Both the position numbers and the translations under genes were made by a program. From an uncultured Ruminococcus sp. (GTDB lineage: Bacteria; Bacillota; Clostridia; Oscillospirales; Ruminococcaceae): a stretch of DNA of 5,820 nt. Below are positions 5,783 to 5,820 of this stretch, one piece after another (within the stretch, counting starts at the first letter, position 1; every line of letters begins with the position of its first letter). The stretch is taken from NCBI GenBank assembly GCA_946540705.1, contig CAMNJD010000263.1, positions 1 to 5,820 of the forward strand, written 5' to 3'. The notes below the pieces were generated by a model. It did no database searches and was not told where the DNA came from. It worked only from the letters and a program-made list of their open reading frames with translations.

Positions 5783-5820
5783 GGGATCAGGAAAGCGGGG
5801 GCACGGGGGCGAAAACCTAA

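Larger units (their letters stand above)
5606..5820. other. Gene-free intergenic stretch with regulatory or RNA-like structure
   Basis: No convincing coding region is seen on either strand. From right to left it holds: G-runs on the plus strand (5774-5809); a 26-bp palindrome (5744-5769) overlapped by a possible minus-strand promoter (TTGACC 5782-5777); a 63-nt tract, about 84% purine on the minus strand (5681-5743); and a hairpin. The hairpin pairs GGGTGT with ACACCC (5674-5669 with 5660-5655 on the minus strand), inside an outer AGGGG/CCCCT pair (5692-5688 with 5650-5646). Minus-strand TTGCGGT (5751-5745) is complementary to ACCGCAA (5610-5604), directly before the terminator, and could close the whole structure. 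A small RNA is possible but unproven. Alternatively this is the 3' tail of a gene lying to the right. Confidence 0.5.

Noticed and set aside
5696..5818. Minus-strand frame open from the right edge to TAA at 5696-5698, possibly the C-terminus of an upstream gene
   Set aside because: The 40 codons change abruptly from Pro-rich to Glu/Lys/Arg-rich as the DNA composition changes, and no family is recognisable. It cannot be excluded without the sequence to the right.
5769..5820. Plus-strand frame from ATG at 5769 running off the right edge
   Set aside because: It has no SD-like sequence upstream, the ATG is at the end of the palindrome, and the Gly/Lys-rich translation only reflects the G-runs.

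Overview
The window looks like chromosomal DNA from a GC-rich gut-type Firmicute, most likely a Ruminococcus or another Oscillospiraceae member. This inference rests on the high-GC codon use, on strong AGGAGG-type ribosome binding sites, and on a BspA-type leucine-rich-repeat (LRR) lipoprotein. The distinctive spacing and 'GSTAEKYAKKYGY' ending of that lipoprotein are familiar from Ruminococcus surface proteins. No database search was possible, so the genus is a guess.

All recognisable genes lie on the minus strand and read right to left as one probable operon. Their order is a PHP-family phosphoesterase of the histidinol-phosphatase type (4661-5491), peptidyl-tRNA hydrolase pth (3959-4645, TTG start), a secreted LRR lipoprotein (2838-3962, overlapping pth by 4 bp), and mfd, the transcription-repair coupling factor (2747 to the left edge, cut inside helicase motif VI). 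The long plus-strand open frames opposite these genes are antisense shadows. pth followed by mfd is a common order in Clostridia. The unusual element is the LRR lipoprotein wedged between them.

Upstream of the operon (5492-5605) there is a good sigma-A-type promoter (TATAAT with an extended -10, and TTGCAC 17 bp upstream). Just behind it is an intrinsic terminator for transcription arriving from the right.

The last ~215 bases (5606-5820) carry no convincing gene but are far from random. They hold a 26-bp near-perfect palindrome containing a Gram-positive SOS-box-like core, a possible promoter overlapping it, a ~63-nt purine-rich strand, a nested hairpin and a G-run cluster. Together with the terminator, these could delimit a small (~175 nt) untranslated transcript. 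This is the most interesting open question here, and it is an inference. The rest of the window is mostly ordinary housekeeping content; I do not see a clear new multi-gene system.
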